Shown piece by piece: positions 54,000 to 63,140 of a stretch of 64,000 bases of DNA. Every line of letters begins with the position of its first letter. The stretch's first letter is position 1. This DNA is from Neorhizobium huautlense (lineage in GTDB: Bacteria; Pseudomonadota; Alphaproteobacteria; Rhizobiales; Rhizobiaceae). The notes under the pieces are model-generated. The model was not told the origin of the DNA, did not search any database, and saw nothing but the letters and a program-made list of their open reading frames with translations. The stretch covers positions 62,001 through 126,000 of the forward strand of contig NZ_JAUSRF010000002.1 of NCBI RefSeq assembly GCF_030811685.1, written 5' to 3'. A program made the translations under genes and the position numbers.

Positions 54000-54721
54000 C
54001 CATTGTGAAGGATGCGACGCTGCACCAGCGTATCCTCGGTGATATCGAGGCGCGCATCGTGTCGGGCGAATGGCCGCCGGGCCACCGCATCCCGTTCGAG
54101 GTGGATCTGGCTGCCGATTACAACTGCTCGCGCATGACCGCCAACAAGGTGCTGACCCAGCTTGCCAAATCCGGCCTGATCGAGCGCCGCAAAAAATCCG
54201 GCAGTTTTGTCGCGCAGCCACGCGCGCAATCGGCAGTGCTGGCGATCGCCGAAATCGAGGCTGAAGTGCAGTCGCTGCGGCTGGCTTATTCGCATAGTGT
54301 GCATGCCCGAACCAAACGCCGCGCCAATGCGGACGATAAACAACGGCTGGAGCTTTCGGAAGCCGCATCGGTGCTGGATATCACCTCTATCCACCATGCC
54401 GCTTCCGCGCCCTTTTGTCTGGAGGAGCGCCTGATCAGCCTTGCCACCGTGCCGGAAGCCGAGGCGGAAACATTTGCAAAAATTTCGCCCGGCACATGGC
54501 TGCTGAAACAGGTGCCTTGGAGTGCTGCCGAAAACCGCATCTCGGCGGTTTCTGCCGATGCCTCTGTTGCCGGCCTGCTCGATATCGAAAAAGGCACGGC
54601 CTGCCTCGTCATCGAACGCCGCACCTGGAGCCCGGCCGGACCGGTCACATCGGTACGGCTGACCTATCCCGGCGACCGGCATGCGCTGGTGGCGAGATTT
54701 GCCCCGGGTGGGGAAGGGTGA
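53996..54721 (+). CDS. hutC: histidine utilisation repressor
   Basis: A 241-residue GntR/HutC-family repressor. The winged helix (HQRILGDIEARIVSGEWPPG, CSRMTANKVLTQLAKSGLIERRKKSGSFV) is followed by a UTRA ligand domain that usually binds urocanate. The start overlaps hutF by ATGA. The likely target is the ATGTATATACAT site 1.4 kb upstream. Confidence 0.94.
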   Translation: MTIVKDATLHQRILGDIEARIVSGEWPPGHRIPFEVDLAADYNCSRMTANKVLTQLAKSGLIERRKKSGSFVAQPRAQSAVLAIAEIEAEVQSLRLAYSHSVHARTKRRANADDKQRLELSEAASVLDITSIHHAASAPFCLEERLISLATVPEAEAETFAKISPGTWLLKQVPWSAAENRISAVSADASVAGLLDIEKGTACLVIERRTWSPAGPVTSVRLTYPGDRHALVARFAPGGEG

Positions 54722-54838
54722 CTGTAACCGGCATGGCCGACATGCTCCGGCCGAATTGCCATGCGCGACGGCTCGGCAATATCAATGTCGGTTCTGCCGG
54801 CTCATGTCGCGCCGAAGGCTGAACCTGCAGGAAAAATG

Positions 54839-55285
54839 TCACGTCCTTTCTGTTGAGGCAGAAAAGGGAATGGCGTCCGCATAAGCTGTTCCGACCCTTG
54901 CCTTGTCGGCAGTGACGACCGTCGGGCAGCGACGACAGGCGGCAACCCCTTCCTCCGCCCACCAGCGACAATTTGAGCGCAGATGGCAGGCGGGCAGCGC
55001 ATGACCCTCCGCCTCGGGAAGAAACTGCGCCGCGGCACGCGCCACGCCGCAGCGTCCGCCCTGAAATTGCGGGCAACCTGTGCCTCGACATGGGGCCGTG
55101 AAACGAAACACTTCTTCCGCCTGCAGTTCCGCGGGCACAAGTGCCAGAAGCGCCTCGGTGACCGGCCTCGGGGCGACATATGTCACCCTTGGTTGTCTGG
55201 CATCGCCCTCAACGACGCCGAACAGTTGGGCGTCCGGCCAATCTGCTGCGGCGCTCGGGCAGGCGAGTTGCTTCTGCTCCGTCAC
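54839..55285 (-). CDS. cysteine-rich protein of unknown function
   Basis: A 148-residue protein with no name I can give. Eight cysteines occur, seven in the second half in the pattern C-x4-C-x7-C, then C-x5-C, then C-x2-C (CRGTGC, GGRCGVA, LPACHLRSNCRWW, AACRRCPTVVT). This arrangement suggests a metal- or Fe-S-binding protein. The 5' part (LFGVVEGDARQPRVTYVAPRPV) is conventional. No signal peptide or membrane segment. Codon use is like that of the neighbours, and long open frame on this strand supports a real gene. It is convergent with hutC. Confidence 0.6.
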   Translation of the reverse strand: MTEQKQLACPSAAADWPDAQLFGVVEGDARQPRVTYVAPRPVTEALLALVPAELQAEEVFRFTAPCRGTGCPQFQGGRCGVARAAAQFLPEAEGHALPACHLRSNCRWWAEEGVAACRRCPTVVTADKARVGTAYADAIPFSASTERT

Positions 55286-55400
55286 GGGTCAACCTCCATC
55301 GGCCTCGCGCGTTGCGCGATCCTGCGGACGCACCACGACGTTTGAGGTCACTGTTGTCCTGCTGTCGTTACCGTAAACCGCGGCATGGTTGCGCGGCGGG

Positions 55401-55634
55401 CTAGCCCTGTTTTACGCGGCCGACATCGACATTCTGCAATTGTTGCTCGGACAGCTGGCGCAGCCAGGGACCTCCTGCCCAGATCTCGAATTTGACGGTG
55501 AAACCCGACTGGACGAGTTTATCGATGGTCAATCGATCGCCGCCAATCTTGCGGGCTTCCAGTGCACGCAACACGCCATTGGCGGCCGATGCAACGACGT
55601 CATCAATGCCAACAGGTCTGAAATCCTCTGCCAT
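55401..55634 (-). CDS. small hypothetical protein
   Basis: A 77-residue frame beginning MAEDFRPVGIDDVVAS, with a GGGAGA site 9 bases upstream of ATG 55634. It looks like a soluble protein with helix 1 (VASAANGVLRALEARKI) and a C-terminal part rich in Gln and Val. Not recognised. Its presence 115 bases from the Cys-rich gene on the same strand suggests one unit, with this gene first. Confidence 0.5.
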   Translation of the reverse strand: MAEDFRPVGIDDVVASAANGVLRALEARKIGGDRLTIDKLVQSGFTVKFEIWAGGPWLRQLSEQQLQNVDVGRVKQG

Positions 55635-56190
55635 CGTCACTCTCCCATTTGTTTTGGTGTATCAGGACAGCCTGAACCATCCCGTGATCCTTCCGGATCG
55701 TCGGCTGCGTTTCGGGTTCATGTTCGCATGTCTTGGCTGCTGCATCGCTGCGCATCGTCGCGCGCAGTATTTCGATCGCTATTGCATCCTGGCTGCACGG
55801 TCCGACAGATACGTCGATAAACACTTCCCCTGGCAGATCGGCGGAGAAATGGAGGCCGCGGAAGCATGTCTTCACCGATGATCGACCACTTGGGAAATCC
55901 ACCGATTTTCGGTGTTTGATCTCAAAAAACCAAACCATCCTTGCGCGAGTGATAATACACAATTTCTACTTTTGGTAAATAGTTGAGTTTCGCTACACGG
56001 CGGCGCCGATGACTCTGCTGCAAAAGATTGATTTCTTCTCGATCGTTTCCTCACCAGTGCAGTTATCTTGCGTGGCAATCGACAAAAACCGACGAAGATG
56101 AATTCGTTGTGTTCGTCCAAACATAATGCTTTGCAAACAAGGCACACTCGATATATCTACGAAAACATTTCGCTTTCGGAGAGAATTCCC
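55635..56190. other. 556-base gap with modA promoter region
   Basis: No gene recognised; short frames in both strands have no family character and no ribosome sites. Bases from about 55900 to 56170 are clearly AT-richer than the surroundings. A possible modA promoter is TTGCAA (56132-56137), 17 bases, TATCTA (56155-56160). A weakly symmetric TCGATATATCTACGA (56149-56163) covers the -10 box and has the CGATATAT look of molybdate (ModE) sites, but the match is poor. Confidence 0.4.
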
Positions 56191-56991
56191 ATGCAAACCC
56201 AACGTCGTCACTGGTTGAAGATCGCTGCCACTTCGGCTGCAGCGCTCTGGCTCGGTCTCACGGTCATGGCCGCACCCGCCGCGGCGCAGGAGAAAAAGGT
56301 CACGGTGTTTGCCGCTGCCAGCATGAAAAATGCGCTGGATGCCGCCGATGCCGTATGGTCGAAGGAAAGTGGCGTTCAGGTCACCGTTTCCTATGCCGCC
56401 AGCTCGGCTCTCGCCAAGCAGATCGAAGCCGGTGCGCCGGCCGACGTCTTCATCTCCGCCGATCTCGACTGGATGGATTATGTCGCCAAGAAATCGCTGA
56501 TCAAGGCCGATACCCGTTCCAACCTGCTCGGCAACCGCATCGTGCTCGTCGCTGAAAAGGGCACGGCGCAGAAGGTTGATATCAAGGCGGGTTTCGATCT
56601 TTCCACGCTGGTGGGTGACAGCAAGCTCGCCATGGGCGCGGTCGATAGCGTTCCGGCCGGCAAATACGGCAAGGCCGCGCTTGAAAAGCTGGGCGCCTGG
56701 TCGGCTGTCGAAAAGAAGGTGGCGGGTGCTGAAAGCGTTCGTGCTGCTCTGGCCCTCGTTTCGCGCGGCGAAGCCGCTTATGGCATCGTTTACCAGACGG
56801 ATGCCGCTGCCGATAAGGGCGTCGAGATCGTCGGCACCTTCCCGGAGGATTCGCACCCGGCCATCATCTATCCGGTCGCACTTCTGTCTGAAAGCAAGAG
56901 CGCCGATGCAGCCGCCTATCTCGACTTCCTGAAGTCGGACAGGGCAGCGCCTTTCTTCGAAGCCCAGGGCTTTACGGTTCTGAAGAAGTAA
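56191..56991 (+). CDS. modA: molybdate ABC transporter binding protein
   Basis: A 266-residue periplasmic binding protein. A signal peptide with a Trp-containing hydrophobic core (LKIAATSAAALWLGLTVMA) ends at about AAAQ. VTVFAAASMKNALD and VSYAASSALAKQIEAGAPADVFISAD are ModA blocks that form the oxyanion site, and SVPAGKYGKAAL and GEAAYGIVYQTDA follow. A GGAGAGA ribosome site supports ATG 56191. A terminator-like hairpin separates it from modB. Confidence 0.96.
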   Translation: MQTQRRHWLKIAATSAAALWLGLTVMAAPAAAQEKKVTVFAAASMKNALDAADAVWSKESGVQVTVSYAASSALAKQIEAGAPADVFISADLDWMDYVAKKSLIKADTRSNLLGNRIVLVAEKGTAQKVDIKAGFDLSTLVGDSKLAMGAVDSVPAGKYGKAALEKLGAWSAVEKKVAGAESVRAALALVSRGEAAYGIVYQTDAAADKGVEIVGTFPEDSHPAIIYPVALLSESKSADAAAYLDFLKSDRAAPFFEAQGFTVLKK

Positions 56992-57017
56992 GCCTCTTAT
57001 AGTTTATTGATAAATCG

Positions 57018-57050
57018 CGGCTCCCGCCGAGAGATGGGGGCCGTCTTTTT
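57018..57050 (+). terminator. intrinsic terminator between modA and modB
   Basis: CGGCTCCC and GGGGGCCG form an 8-bp stem (one G-T pair) with a 10-base loop, followed by TCTTTTT. It lies inside the mod operon, so it probably stops part of the transcripts and keeps binding protein above permease. Confidence 0.7.
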
Positions 57051-57068
57051 GATACGGGTTGGGTTACA

Positions 57069-57767
57069 TTGGACTGGTTGGCACTCAGCGATGAGGAATG
57101 GACGGCGATCCACCTCAGCCTGCGGATTTCGGGCATTGCCATGCTCGTCAGTCTGCCCTTCGGCATTCTGGTCGCGCTGGCTCTGGCGCGCGGAAAATTC
57201 TGGGGCAAATCGATATTGAACGGCATCGTGCATCTGCCGCTCATCCTGCCGCCCGTCGTTACCGGTTTCATTCTGCTCGTCCTGTTCGGCCGTCGCGGCG
57301 TGATCGGTGCCTTTCTCGATCAATATCTCGGCATAGTACTCTCCTTCCGCTGGACGGGTGCAGCACTTGCCTGCGGTGTCATGGGGTTTCCGCTGATGGT
57401 GCGTTCCATCCGCCTGTCGATCGAGGCTGTCGATACGAAGCTGGAAGAGGCGGCCGGTACGCTCGGTGCCAGCCCGGCCTGGGTTTTCCTCACCGTCACG
57501 CTGCCGCTGATTCTGCCCGGCATCATTGCCGGTGCGATCCTGTCCTTTGCCAAGGCGATGGGCGAGTTCGGCGCCACCATCACCTTCGTGTCCAACATTC
57601 CCGGTGAAACGCAGACGCTGTCTGCCGCCATCTACACATTCACGCAGGTGCCGGGTGGGGATGCCGGGGCGCTCAGGCTCACCATCGTTGCGGTAATCAT
57701 CTCCATGGCAGCGCTGCTCGCCTCGGAATTCATGGCCTATATGGTCGGCAAGCGGACGAGGCTCTAA
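57069..57767 (+). CDS. modB: molybdate ABC transporter permease
   Basis: A 232-residue inner-membrane permease with five helices. Translation is taken from TTG 57069, which gives the typical ModB start [40 protein letters not shown] and the EAA-type loop [27 protein letters not shown] identify the family. Its stop shares a base with the modC start (TAATG). Confidence 0.95.
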   Translation: MDWLALSDEEWTAIHLSLRISGIAMLVSLPFGILVALALARGKFWGKSILNGIVHLPLILPPVVTGFILLVLFGRRGVIGAFLDQYLGIVLSFRWTGAALACGVMGFPLMVRSIRLSIEAVDTKLEEAAGTLGASPAWVFLTVTLPLILPGIIAGAILSFAKAMGEFGATITFVSNIPGETQTLSAAIYTFTQVPGGDAGALRLTIVAVIISMAALLASEFMAYMVGKRTRL

Positions 57768-58831
57768 TGACGCTGACCGTCGAGGCCAAAACCAAGCTTG
57801 GCACATTTTCGCTGGATGTCTCCTTCACCTCCGAACAGGGGGTGACGGCGCTGTTCGGCCGTTCCGGTTCGGGAAAAACCTCGGTTATCCGCATGATATC
57901 AGGCCTATCGCGGCTGGATCAGGGGCGCATTGCGCTGGATGGCGACGTGCTGGTGGATACGTCGCGCGGCGTTTTTCGAGCGCCGCACAAACGCCGTTTC
58001 GGTTACGTGTTTCAGGAAGCGCGGCTGTTTCCGCATCTGGATGTTCGCAAAAACCTCAATTACGGGCGCTGGTTTGCGCCCAAAACCGCGCGTTCGAACA
58101 ATTTCGATCAGGTGGTCGAATTGTTGGGCATCGAAACGCTTCTCGATCGGCGGCCCGGCAAATTGTCGGGTGGGGAACAGCAGCGTGTGGCGATCGGGCG
58201 CGCACTTCTCTCTGCGCCGCGTCTTCTGTTGATGGACGAGCCGCTGGCGGCGCTGGATGAAAGCCGCAAAAACGAAGTGCTTCCTTATCTCGAGCGCCTG
58301 CGCGACGAACTCGGCCTGCCGATCGTGTATGTCAGCCATTCGGTGGCGGAAGTGGCGCGGCTGGCGGATCGTGTCGTGCTGATGAAGGATGGTCGCATCG
58401 AGGCGACCGGCAGTGCATCCGAAGTGCTGCGCGATCTGGGCGGCGATACGCGCGAAGCGGCCAGTGTTCTTTCGGGCACGGTCGAGGATGTCGATGCGGT
58501 TCATCGGCTGGCGCGGGTTAAAACCGGTGCCGGCACTTTGCTCGTGCCGGCAGAGCAGGCGCAGGTGGGCAAGACCGTTCGTGTTCTGGTGCCGGCGCGC
58601 GACGTGATGATCGCCACCACAAGGCCCGAGGGCTTAAGCGCGCTCAATATATTGGCGGGCACGGTGGAGCGTATCGATGCGGATGGCGACGGCATGATCG
58701 GCGTGCGGATCACCTGCGGCAGCGAGACCATTCTTGCCCGCATCACCGCCTTTTCCGGCAGCGTGCTGGGGCTTGCTCCGGGGCGTGAGGTGTTTGCGGC
58801 CATCAAGACGGCAGCGCTGGAGCGGCGTTAG
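57767..58831 (+). CDS. modC: molybdate ABC transporter ATPase
   Basis: A 354-residue ATPase. Walker [19 protein letters not shown]-loop [18 protein letters not shown], signature [17 protein letters not shown] and Walker [15 protein letters not shown] are all complete. The last 65 residues are a molybdate-binding TOBE domain ([23 protein letters not shown]). It overlaps the end of the convergent ModE-like gene by 4 bases. Confidence 0.96.
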   Translation: MTLTVEAKTKLGTFSLDVSFTSEQGVTALFGRSGSGKTSVIRMISGLSRLDQGRIALDGDVLVDTSRGVFRAPHKRRFGYVFQEARLFPHLDVRKNLNYGRWFAPKTARSNNFDQVVELLGIETLLDRRPGKLSGGEQQRVAIGRALLSAPRLLLMDEPLAALDESRKNEVLPYLERLRDELGLPIVYVSHSVAEVARLADRVVLMKDGRIEATGSASEVLRDLGGDTREAASVLSGTVEDVDAVHRLARVKTGAGTLLVPAEQAQVGKTVRVLVPARDVMIATTRPEGLSALNILAGTVERIDADGDGMIGVRITCGSETILARITAFSGSVLGLAPGREVFAAIKTAALERR

Positions 58832-59214
58832 TCTTTTGGTGTGTCTGTGGCTTCTGCCGGTGCCCGGTGCTTGGCGAGCCATGCCAGATCGGCATCGATG
58901 GCTTTGGCCGCCTTGTCCTGAAGCGCCTGCATGCGGGCAAGCAATTCCTCGCCAAAGGCTGTCAGGGCAGCGCCACCGCCGCGCTGGCCGCCACGCTGGC
59001 TTTCCACCACCGGCTCGCTGAACATGTGGTTCATCTCGTCCACCAGAAGCCAGGCGCGGCGATAGGACATGTCCATGGCGCGGCCTGCGGCGGAGATCGA
59101 TCCGGTGTCGCGGATCAGGCCCATCAACTGGACCTTGCCGCGCCCGAGCCGTGTTGCGCCCGGAAAATCGACGCGCAGGACAAGCTTCAGTTCATTTCCT
59201 CCGGTTTTGCTCAT
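58828..59214 (-). CDS. short ModE-like regulator, DNA-binding domain only
   Basis: A 128-residue winged-helix protein. [41 protein letters not shown] is the ModE/LysR-type helix-turn-helix, followed by the Gly/Arg-rich [20 protein letters not shown] of ModE. The C-terminal molybdate-binding domains of E. coli ModE (262 residues) are absent, so molybdate sensing must be elsewhere or lost. Start ATG 59214 is uncertain; an upstream ATG at 59244 is possible. Placement behind modC fits a regulator of this operon. Confidence 0.8.
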   Translation of the reverse strand: MSKTGGNELKLVLRVDFPGATRLGRGKVQLMGLIRDTGSISAAGRAMDMSYRRAWLLVDEMNHMFSEPVVESQRGGQRGGGAALTAFGEELLARMQALQDKAAKAIDADLAWLAKHRAPAEATDTPKD

Positions 59215-59281
59215 GTCGCGGAAGGTCCTCCAAACTGCCTTCATCCGTCACCAATGGCTTTTCTTGCCAAAGGTTGCGTTT

Positions 59282-60226
59282 TTAATACCCCGCCTTGAGG
59301 TCCACGGTTTTTGGTAATTGCCCGGTCTGGCGCCATTGACGGATATTGGCGGCAACGATGCCGGCGGCGGTAAAACGATCGGTCGGGCCGGAAATATGCG
59401 GCAGCACGGTCACCGATGGGTGTGCCCAGAACGGCGAGGCGGCTGGCAGCGGCTCTTGCGCGAACACGTCGAGCACGGCATGCGACAGGTGTTTTGCATC
59501 GAGTGCTGCGATCAGGTCGGCATTGACGATGATCGGGCCACGGGCAAAATTGATGATGGCGGCCCCCGGTTTCATCTGCTTGAGCCGGCGGGCATCCAGC
59601 AAACCGCGTGTTTCCGCCGTCAGCGGCATCAGGCAGACAAGAATGTCGCTGGTGCCCAGAATGCGATCGAAACCGTCGTCGCCGGACATGGTTTCCACCC
59701 CGTCCACCGTTTTGCTGCTGCGGCTCCAGCCAATCACGTTGAAGCCCGCGCCCTTGAGGCGTTCTGCCGAGGCCTTGCCCAGTTCGCCAAGGCCGAGAAG
59801 GCCGATGGTGACATCGCGCGGGTGGCGATAATCCAGCGGTGCCCACTCGGCCTTTTGCTGGTTTGTCCGGTAGGCCGGCATGTCGCGGTGCAGGTAATAG
59901 GTCCAGGCGAGCACGGCTTCCGCCATGACGCGGGCAAGTTCCGGATCGACGAGGCGCACAATCGGCGCGGCACCCGGTCCCAGTTCAGCCACCAGACGCT
60001 CGACGCCGGCCCACAGACTGTGGATCCACTGGATGTTGGGAAGCTCAGCCACATCAGCCGGATCGGGATTGGCAACGATCGCCAGTTCCGCCTCGGCGCG
60101 CTGTTCGGCGCTCATGTCACGGAAGGAAAGAATGGTTTCTTCCGGCAGCGCATCGCTGAGCGCTTCCTTCCAGACGGCCTCCGTTGCGGCATCCGAGCGG
60201 GTGACGAGGGCAAGCGGCTTTGGCAT
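59282..60226 (-). CDS. D-isomer-specific 2-hydroxyacid dehydrogenase
   Basis: A 314-residue NAD(P)H-dependent oxidoreductase of the GhrA type (glyoxylate/hydroxypyruvate reductase group). VTIGLLGLGELGKASAERLKGAGFNVIGW is the Rossmann GxGxxG block, GAAIINFARGPIIVNADLIAAL the catalytic-Arg block, and SHAVLDVFAQEPLPAASPFWAHPSVTVLPHISGPT carries the catalytic Glu and His. ATG 60226 gives the normal N terminus MPKPLALVTRS. The physiological substrate is probably glyoxylate or hydroxypyruvate, as for the family. The gene is divergent from the D-amino-acid transaminase gene. Confidence 0.9.
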   Translation of the reverse strand: MPKPLALVTRSDAATEAVWKEALSDALPEETILSFRDMSAEQRAEAELAIVANPDPADVAELPNIQWIHSLWAGVERLVAELGPGAAPIVRLVDPELARVMAEAVLAWTYYLHRDMPAYRTNQQKAEWAPLDYRHPRDVTIGLLGLGELGKASAERLKGAGFNVIGWSRSSKTVDGVETMSGDDGFDRILGTSDILVCLMPLTAETRGLLDARRLKQMKPGAAIINFARGPIIVNADLIAALDAKHLSHAVLDVFAQEPLPAASPFWAHPSVTVLPHISGPTDRFTAAGIVAANIRQWRQTGQLPKTVDLKAGY

Positions 60227-60412
60227 CCTGGCATCTTTCCGGAAAATGACTGTTTGGGCGCAATGGTCTTTTTCAGCCATAGCATGAGCGCCAAATGCTT
60301 CCAATCATTGCCCGTTATATTTCAATAGGATGATGATATAGCGCGGAGGTCGGGGCGATGTTATCGATTGTTATCGCTGCTTCGTCGCTCAATTCAGTCA
60401 GGAAAATCGCCC

Positions 60413-61273
60413 ATGTCCCGCATCGTTTATCTCAATGGCCAGTGGCTGCCCGAGGATGAAGCAAAGGTCTCGATCTTCGACCGTGGATATACATTTGCCG
60501 ATGCCATCTATGAGGTGACGGCGGTGATCGGCGGCAAACTGCTGGATTATCCGGGGCATGTTACGCGGCTGAAACGTTCGCTGGAAGCGATCGGTATTCC
60601 GATGCCGGTCGGCGAAAACGAGCTGCTCGATCTGCACCACGAGATCGTCGCGAAAAACGGCGTTGATGAGGGGTTGATCTACCTGCAGGTCTCGCGTGGT
60701 GCGGAGGATCGCAATTTTCTCTATTCCGAAGACCTGAAGCCGACATTCTCGATGTTCACGCAGGCCTTTCCAGTTCTCGCCAATCCGAAAGTGGAAAGCG
60801 GCATCACCGTCGTTTCCATGCCGGATGGTCGCTGGGTCAACCGTCAGATCAAGACGGTGCAGCTGCTCTATTCGTCATTGGCCAAGATGGAAGCGAAAAA
60901 ACAGGGTGCCGATGATGTCATCTTCGTTGAGGACGGGTTCATCACCGAAGCCAGTTCGGCGAATTTCCACATCATCACCCGGGCCGGGGTTCTGGTGACG
61001 CGTCACCTTTCCAACGCGCTGCTGCATGGCATTACGCGCGGTTCGGTGCTTGGGCTGGCCGGCAAGGCCGATCTGCAATTCGAGGAGCGTGCGTTTTCTG
61101 TCGAAGAAGCGCTGGATGCGGCGGAAGCCTTCGTCACCTCCGCGACCAATTTCGTCATGCCGGTCGTATCGATCGACGGCAAGGCGATCGGTTCGGGCCG
61201 ACCGGGTGCTTCGACACTGAAACTGCGTGAGATCTATATCGCCGACAAGCTGGCGCATGCGATCGGGCGCTGA
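60413..61273 (+). CDS. D-amino-acid transaminase
   Basis: A 286-residue fold-type IV PLP enzyme of the branched-chain/D-alanine aminotransferase group. IVYLNGQWLPEDEAKVSIFDRGYTFADAIYEV is the D-alanine transaminase N terminus, GRWVNRQIKTVQLLYSSLAKMEAKKQGADD carries the Schiff-base Lys, and FITEASSANFHI and THLLHGITR-type segment NALLHGITRGSVL follow. It would make D-glutamate or D-alanine from keto acids, for peptidoglycan or catabolism. An AGGA site supports ATG 60413. Confidence 0.9.
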   Translation: MSRIVYLNGQWLPEDEAKVSIFDRGYTFADAIYEVTAVIGGKLLDYPGHVTRLKRSLEAIGIPMPVGENELLDLHHEIVAKNGVDEGLIYLQVSRGAEDRNFLYSEDLKPTFSMFTQAFPVLANPKVESGITVVSMPDGRWVNRQIKTVQLLYSSLAKMEAKKQGADDVIFVEDGFITEASSANFHIITRAGVLVTRHLSNALLHGITRGSVLGLAGKADLQFEERAFSVEEALDAAEAFVTSATNFVMPVVSIDGKAIGSGRPGASTLKLREIYIADKLAHAIGR

Positions 61274-61303
61274 GTCCGAAACAGGCTTTCTGCCCATACG
61301 ATA

Positions 61304-61328
61304 GTCGGCGCCGGATTGCGGCGTCGAC
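61304..61328. other. hairpin between convergent genes
   Basis: GTCGGCGCC and GGCGTCGAC form a 9-bp stem (one G-T pair) around a 7-base loop, 30 bases after the transaminase stop. A second AT-rich palindrome GACTTTTT-GCAT-AAAAAGTC follows at 61358-61377. These probably end the two convergent transcripts. Confidence 0.45.
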
Positions 61329-61391
61329 CAAAAAATCAGCACGAATGCCCATTATTTGACTTTTTGCATAAAAAGTCGGCGCTTTTTTGGA

Positions 61392-61607
61392 TCAGTTGGT
61401 GCGGCCGGGTTTGCCGTCGCCGTCATGAAGTGCTTCTTCATGATACCAGGAGCCGCCAAAAGCGAGGTCGGAAAATTCGACGCTCGGGCTGGTCTTGGGC
61501 GTTGCCGCAGTCTGGATGCGGCTTGCCTGTGTTGCGTGCCAGCCTGTGCGGCCGCCGACTGGAAATTGCAAAACCGTTGCTGTCTGTCTTTCGAAATTCG
61601 TCGCCAT
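61392..61607 (-). CDS. small DUF2735-type protein next to glnII
   Basis: A 71-residue protein starting MATNFERQTATVLQFPVGGR, the signature of the small DUF2735-type proteins found near glnII in rhizobia. The rest is polar and Thr/Ser-rich, and the C terminus is GDGKPGRTN. No biochemical role is known. ATG 61607 is preferred over an earlier in-frame start 18 codons up because homologous proteins begin with MxTNxxR. It is divergent from glnII and could be co-regulated with it by nitrogen. Confidence 0.65.
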   Translation of the reverse strand: MATNFERQTATVLQFPVGGRTGWHATQASRIQTAATPKTSPSVEFSDLAFGGSWYHEEALHDGDGKPGRTN

Positions 61608-62026
61608 GATTTTCGTCCGATGTCGTGTGGTTACGTCCGCACGGCCGTATTTGCCCATCATTTATTCCATAAGCCTGAAAATAAGTCAAGAATCGGCTGA
61701 ATAAATGTGCATTATGCCTATGATTTAATCATTTGTATGATTTTGATTGTAGGCAGGGCGGAAATGCCTGTTTCTAATTCAACGCTTGCCGGTTGTGATT
61801 GGTTCCGGATCCGAAGTTGGCGCAAAAATCGTCACGCCGATTTTTTCACCGCTTTCAATGTGGCTTCGGCGACGGATTTTGTGCGCTGCGGAATCGAATT
61901 TTTAGGATCGAAATTGAATCTGGCACGGCGCATGCATCGTATCTGGCATCCATGATGGACCGGTCCCAATGTGTGGTCGGCCGTTTGGTGTTGCGCTCAT
62001 TCAGACAGCATCAGTAGAGAGAACAG
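61608..62026. other. 419-base divergent glnII regulatory region
   Basis: No gene was found. It is AT-rich between about 61650 and 61760. It holds the sigma-54 promoter listed separately and is where NtrC sites would be expected; I could not pick out a convincing NtrC palindrome by eye. Confidence 0.5.
61921..61936 (+). promoter_or_regulatory. sigma-54 (-24/-12) promoter of glnII
   Basis: TGGCACG-N4-ATGCA matches the consensus TGGCACG-N4-TTGCW at all but one position, with GG and GC 12 bases apart. It lies about 90 bases before the glnII ATG, so glnII is expected to be NtrC/RpoN dependent. Confidence 0.8.
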
Positions 62027-63061
62027 ATGACGAAATTTAAGCTCGAGTACATTTGGCTGGACGGCTACACCCCGGTTCCGAACCTTCGCGGTAAAACGCA
62101 GGTCAAGGAATTCGATGCCTTCCCGACGCTGGAACAGCTGCCGCTCTGGGGCTTTGATGGTTCGTCCACGATGCAGGCCGAAGGCCGCTCGTCTGACTGT
62201 GTTCTCAAGCCGGTCGCTCTTTATCCGGATCCGGCCCGCACCAATGGTGCGCTGGTCATGTGCGAAGTCATGATGCCGGATGGCGTCACGCCGCATCCGT
62301 CCAACAGCCGTGCAACCATCCTCGACGACGAAGATGCATGGTTCGGTTTCGAGCAGGAATATTTCTTCTACGAGAACGGCCGTCCGCTCGGCTTCCCGGA
62401 ACAGGGTTACCCGGCTCCGCAGGGTCCGTATTATTGCGGCGTCGGCTCTGCCAATGTCGGCCCGGTTGCCCGTGAAATCGTCGAGGAGCACCTGGATCTC
62501 TGCCTTGCTGCCGGTATCAACCACGAAGGCATCAATGCCGAAGTGGCCAAGGGTCAGTGGGAATTCCAGATCTTCGGCAAGGGCTCGAAGCGCGCTGCCG
62601 ACCAGATCTGGATGGCCCGTTACCTTCTGCAGCGCCTGACGGAACAGTACGGCATCGACATCGAATACCACTGCAAGCCGCTCGGCGACACCGACTGGAA
62701 CGGCTCGGGCATGCACTGCAACTTCTCGACCAAGTACATGCGCGAAGTTGGCGGCAAGGAATATTTCGAAGCCCTGATGGCGCAGTTCGAAAAGAACCTC
62801 GACGCACACATCGCCGTTTACGGTCCTGACAATGACAAGCGTCTGACCGGCAAGCACGAAACAGCTCCGTGGAACAAGTTCTCCTACGGCGTTGCCGACC
62901 GTGGCGCCTCGATCCGCGTTCCGCATTCCTTCGTCAAGAACGACTACAAGGGTTACCTTGAAGACCGTCGTCCGAACAGCCAGGGCTGCCCTTACCAGAT
63001 CGCTTCCCAGGTTCTGAAGACGATCTCGGAAGTGCCGCTCGCAAAGTCGGCTGCCGCTTAA
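62027..63061 (+). CDS. glnII: glutamine synthetase type II
   Basis: A 344-residue eukaryotic-type glutamine synthetase, ATP-dependent, forming glutamine from glutamate and ammonia. KLEYIWLDGYTPVPNLRGKT and LWGFDGSSTMQAEG are the type II N-terminal blocks, AWFGFEQEYFFY and WNGSGMHCNFSTKYMR hold metal- and glutamate-binding residues, and GVADRGASIRVP the C-terminal block. The NKP-tyrosine adenylylation site of GlnA is lacking, as expected for type II. A sigma-54 promoter lies upstream and a strong terminator downstream. GlnII beside GlnA is characteristic of rhizobia. Confidence 0.98.
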   Translation: MTKFKLEYIWLDGYTPVPNLRGKTQVKEFDAFPTLEQLPLWGFDGSSTMQAEGRSSDCVLKPVALYPDPARTNGALVMCEVMMPDGVTPHPSNSRATILDDEDAWFGFEQEYFFYENGRPLGFPEQGYPAPQGPYYCGVGSANVGPVAREIVEEHLDLCLAAGINHEGINAEVAKGQWEFQIFGKGSKRAADQIWMARYLLQRLTEQYGIDIEYHCKPLGDTDWNGSGMHCNFSTKYMREVGGKEYFEALMAQFEKNLDAHIAVYGPDNDKRLTGKHETAPWNKFSYGVADRGASIRVPHSFVKNDYKGYLEDRRPNSQGCPYQIASQVLKTISEVPLAKSAAA

Positions 63062-63082
63062 GTTTCTCAAGGCTTTCAAACA

Positions 63083-63116
63083 AAAACCGCCGCCTGTGAA
63101 AACGGGCGGCGGTTTT
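63083..63116 (+). terminator. bidirectional terminator after glnII
   Basis: AAAACCGCCGCC pairs with GGCGGCGGTTTT over 12 bp around a 10-base loop, with A-run before and T-run after. It serves glnII and the convergent proline-rich gene. Confidence 0.9.
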
Positions 63117-63140
63117 GTCGTTTCAGGTCTCTGCTTCCCG

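Noticed and set aside
56149-56163. ModE-like box before modA
   Set aside because: Only the outer TCG..CGA arms are symmetric, so I do not list it as a site.
55635-56190. Short frames in the gap before modA
   Set aside because: None has a ribosome site with a good start or a known motif, and the base composition is that of intergenic DNA.
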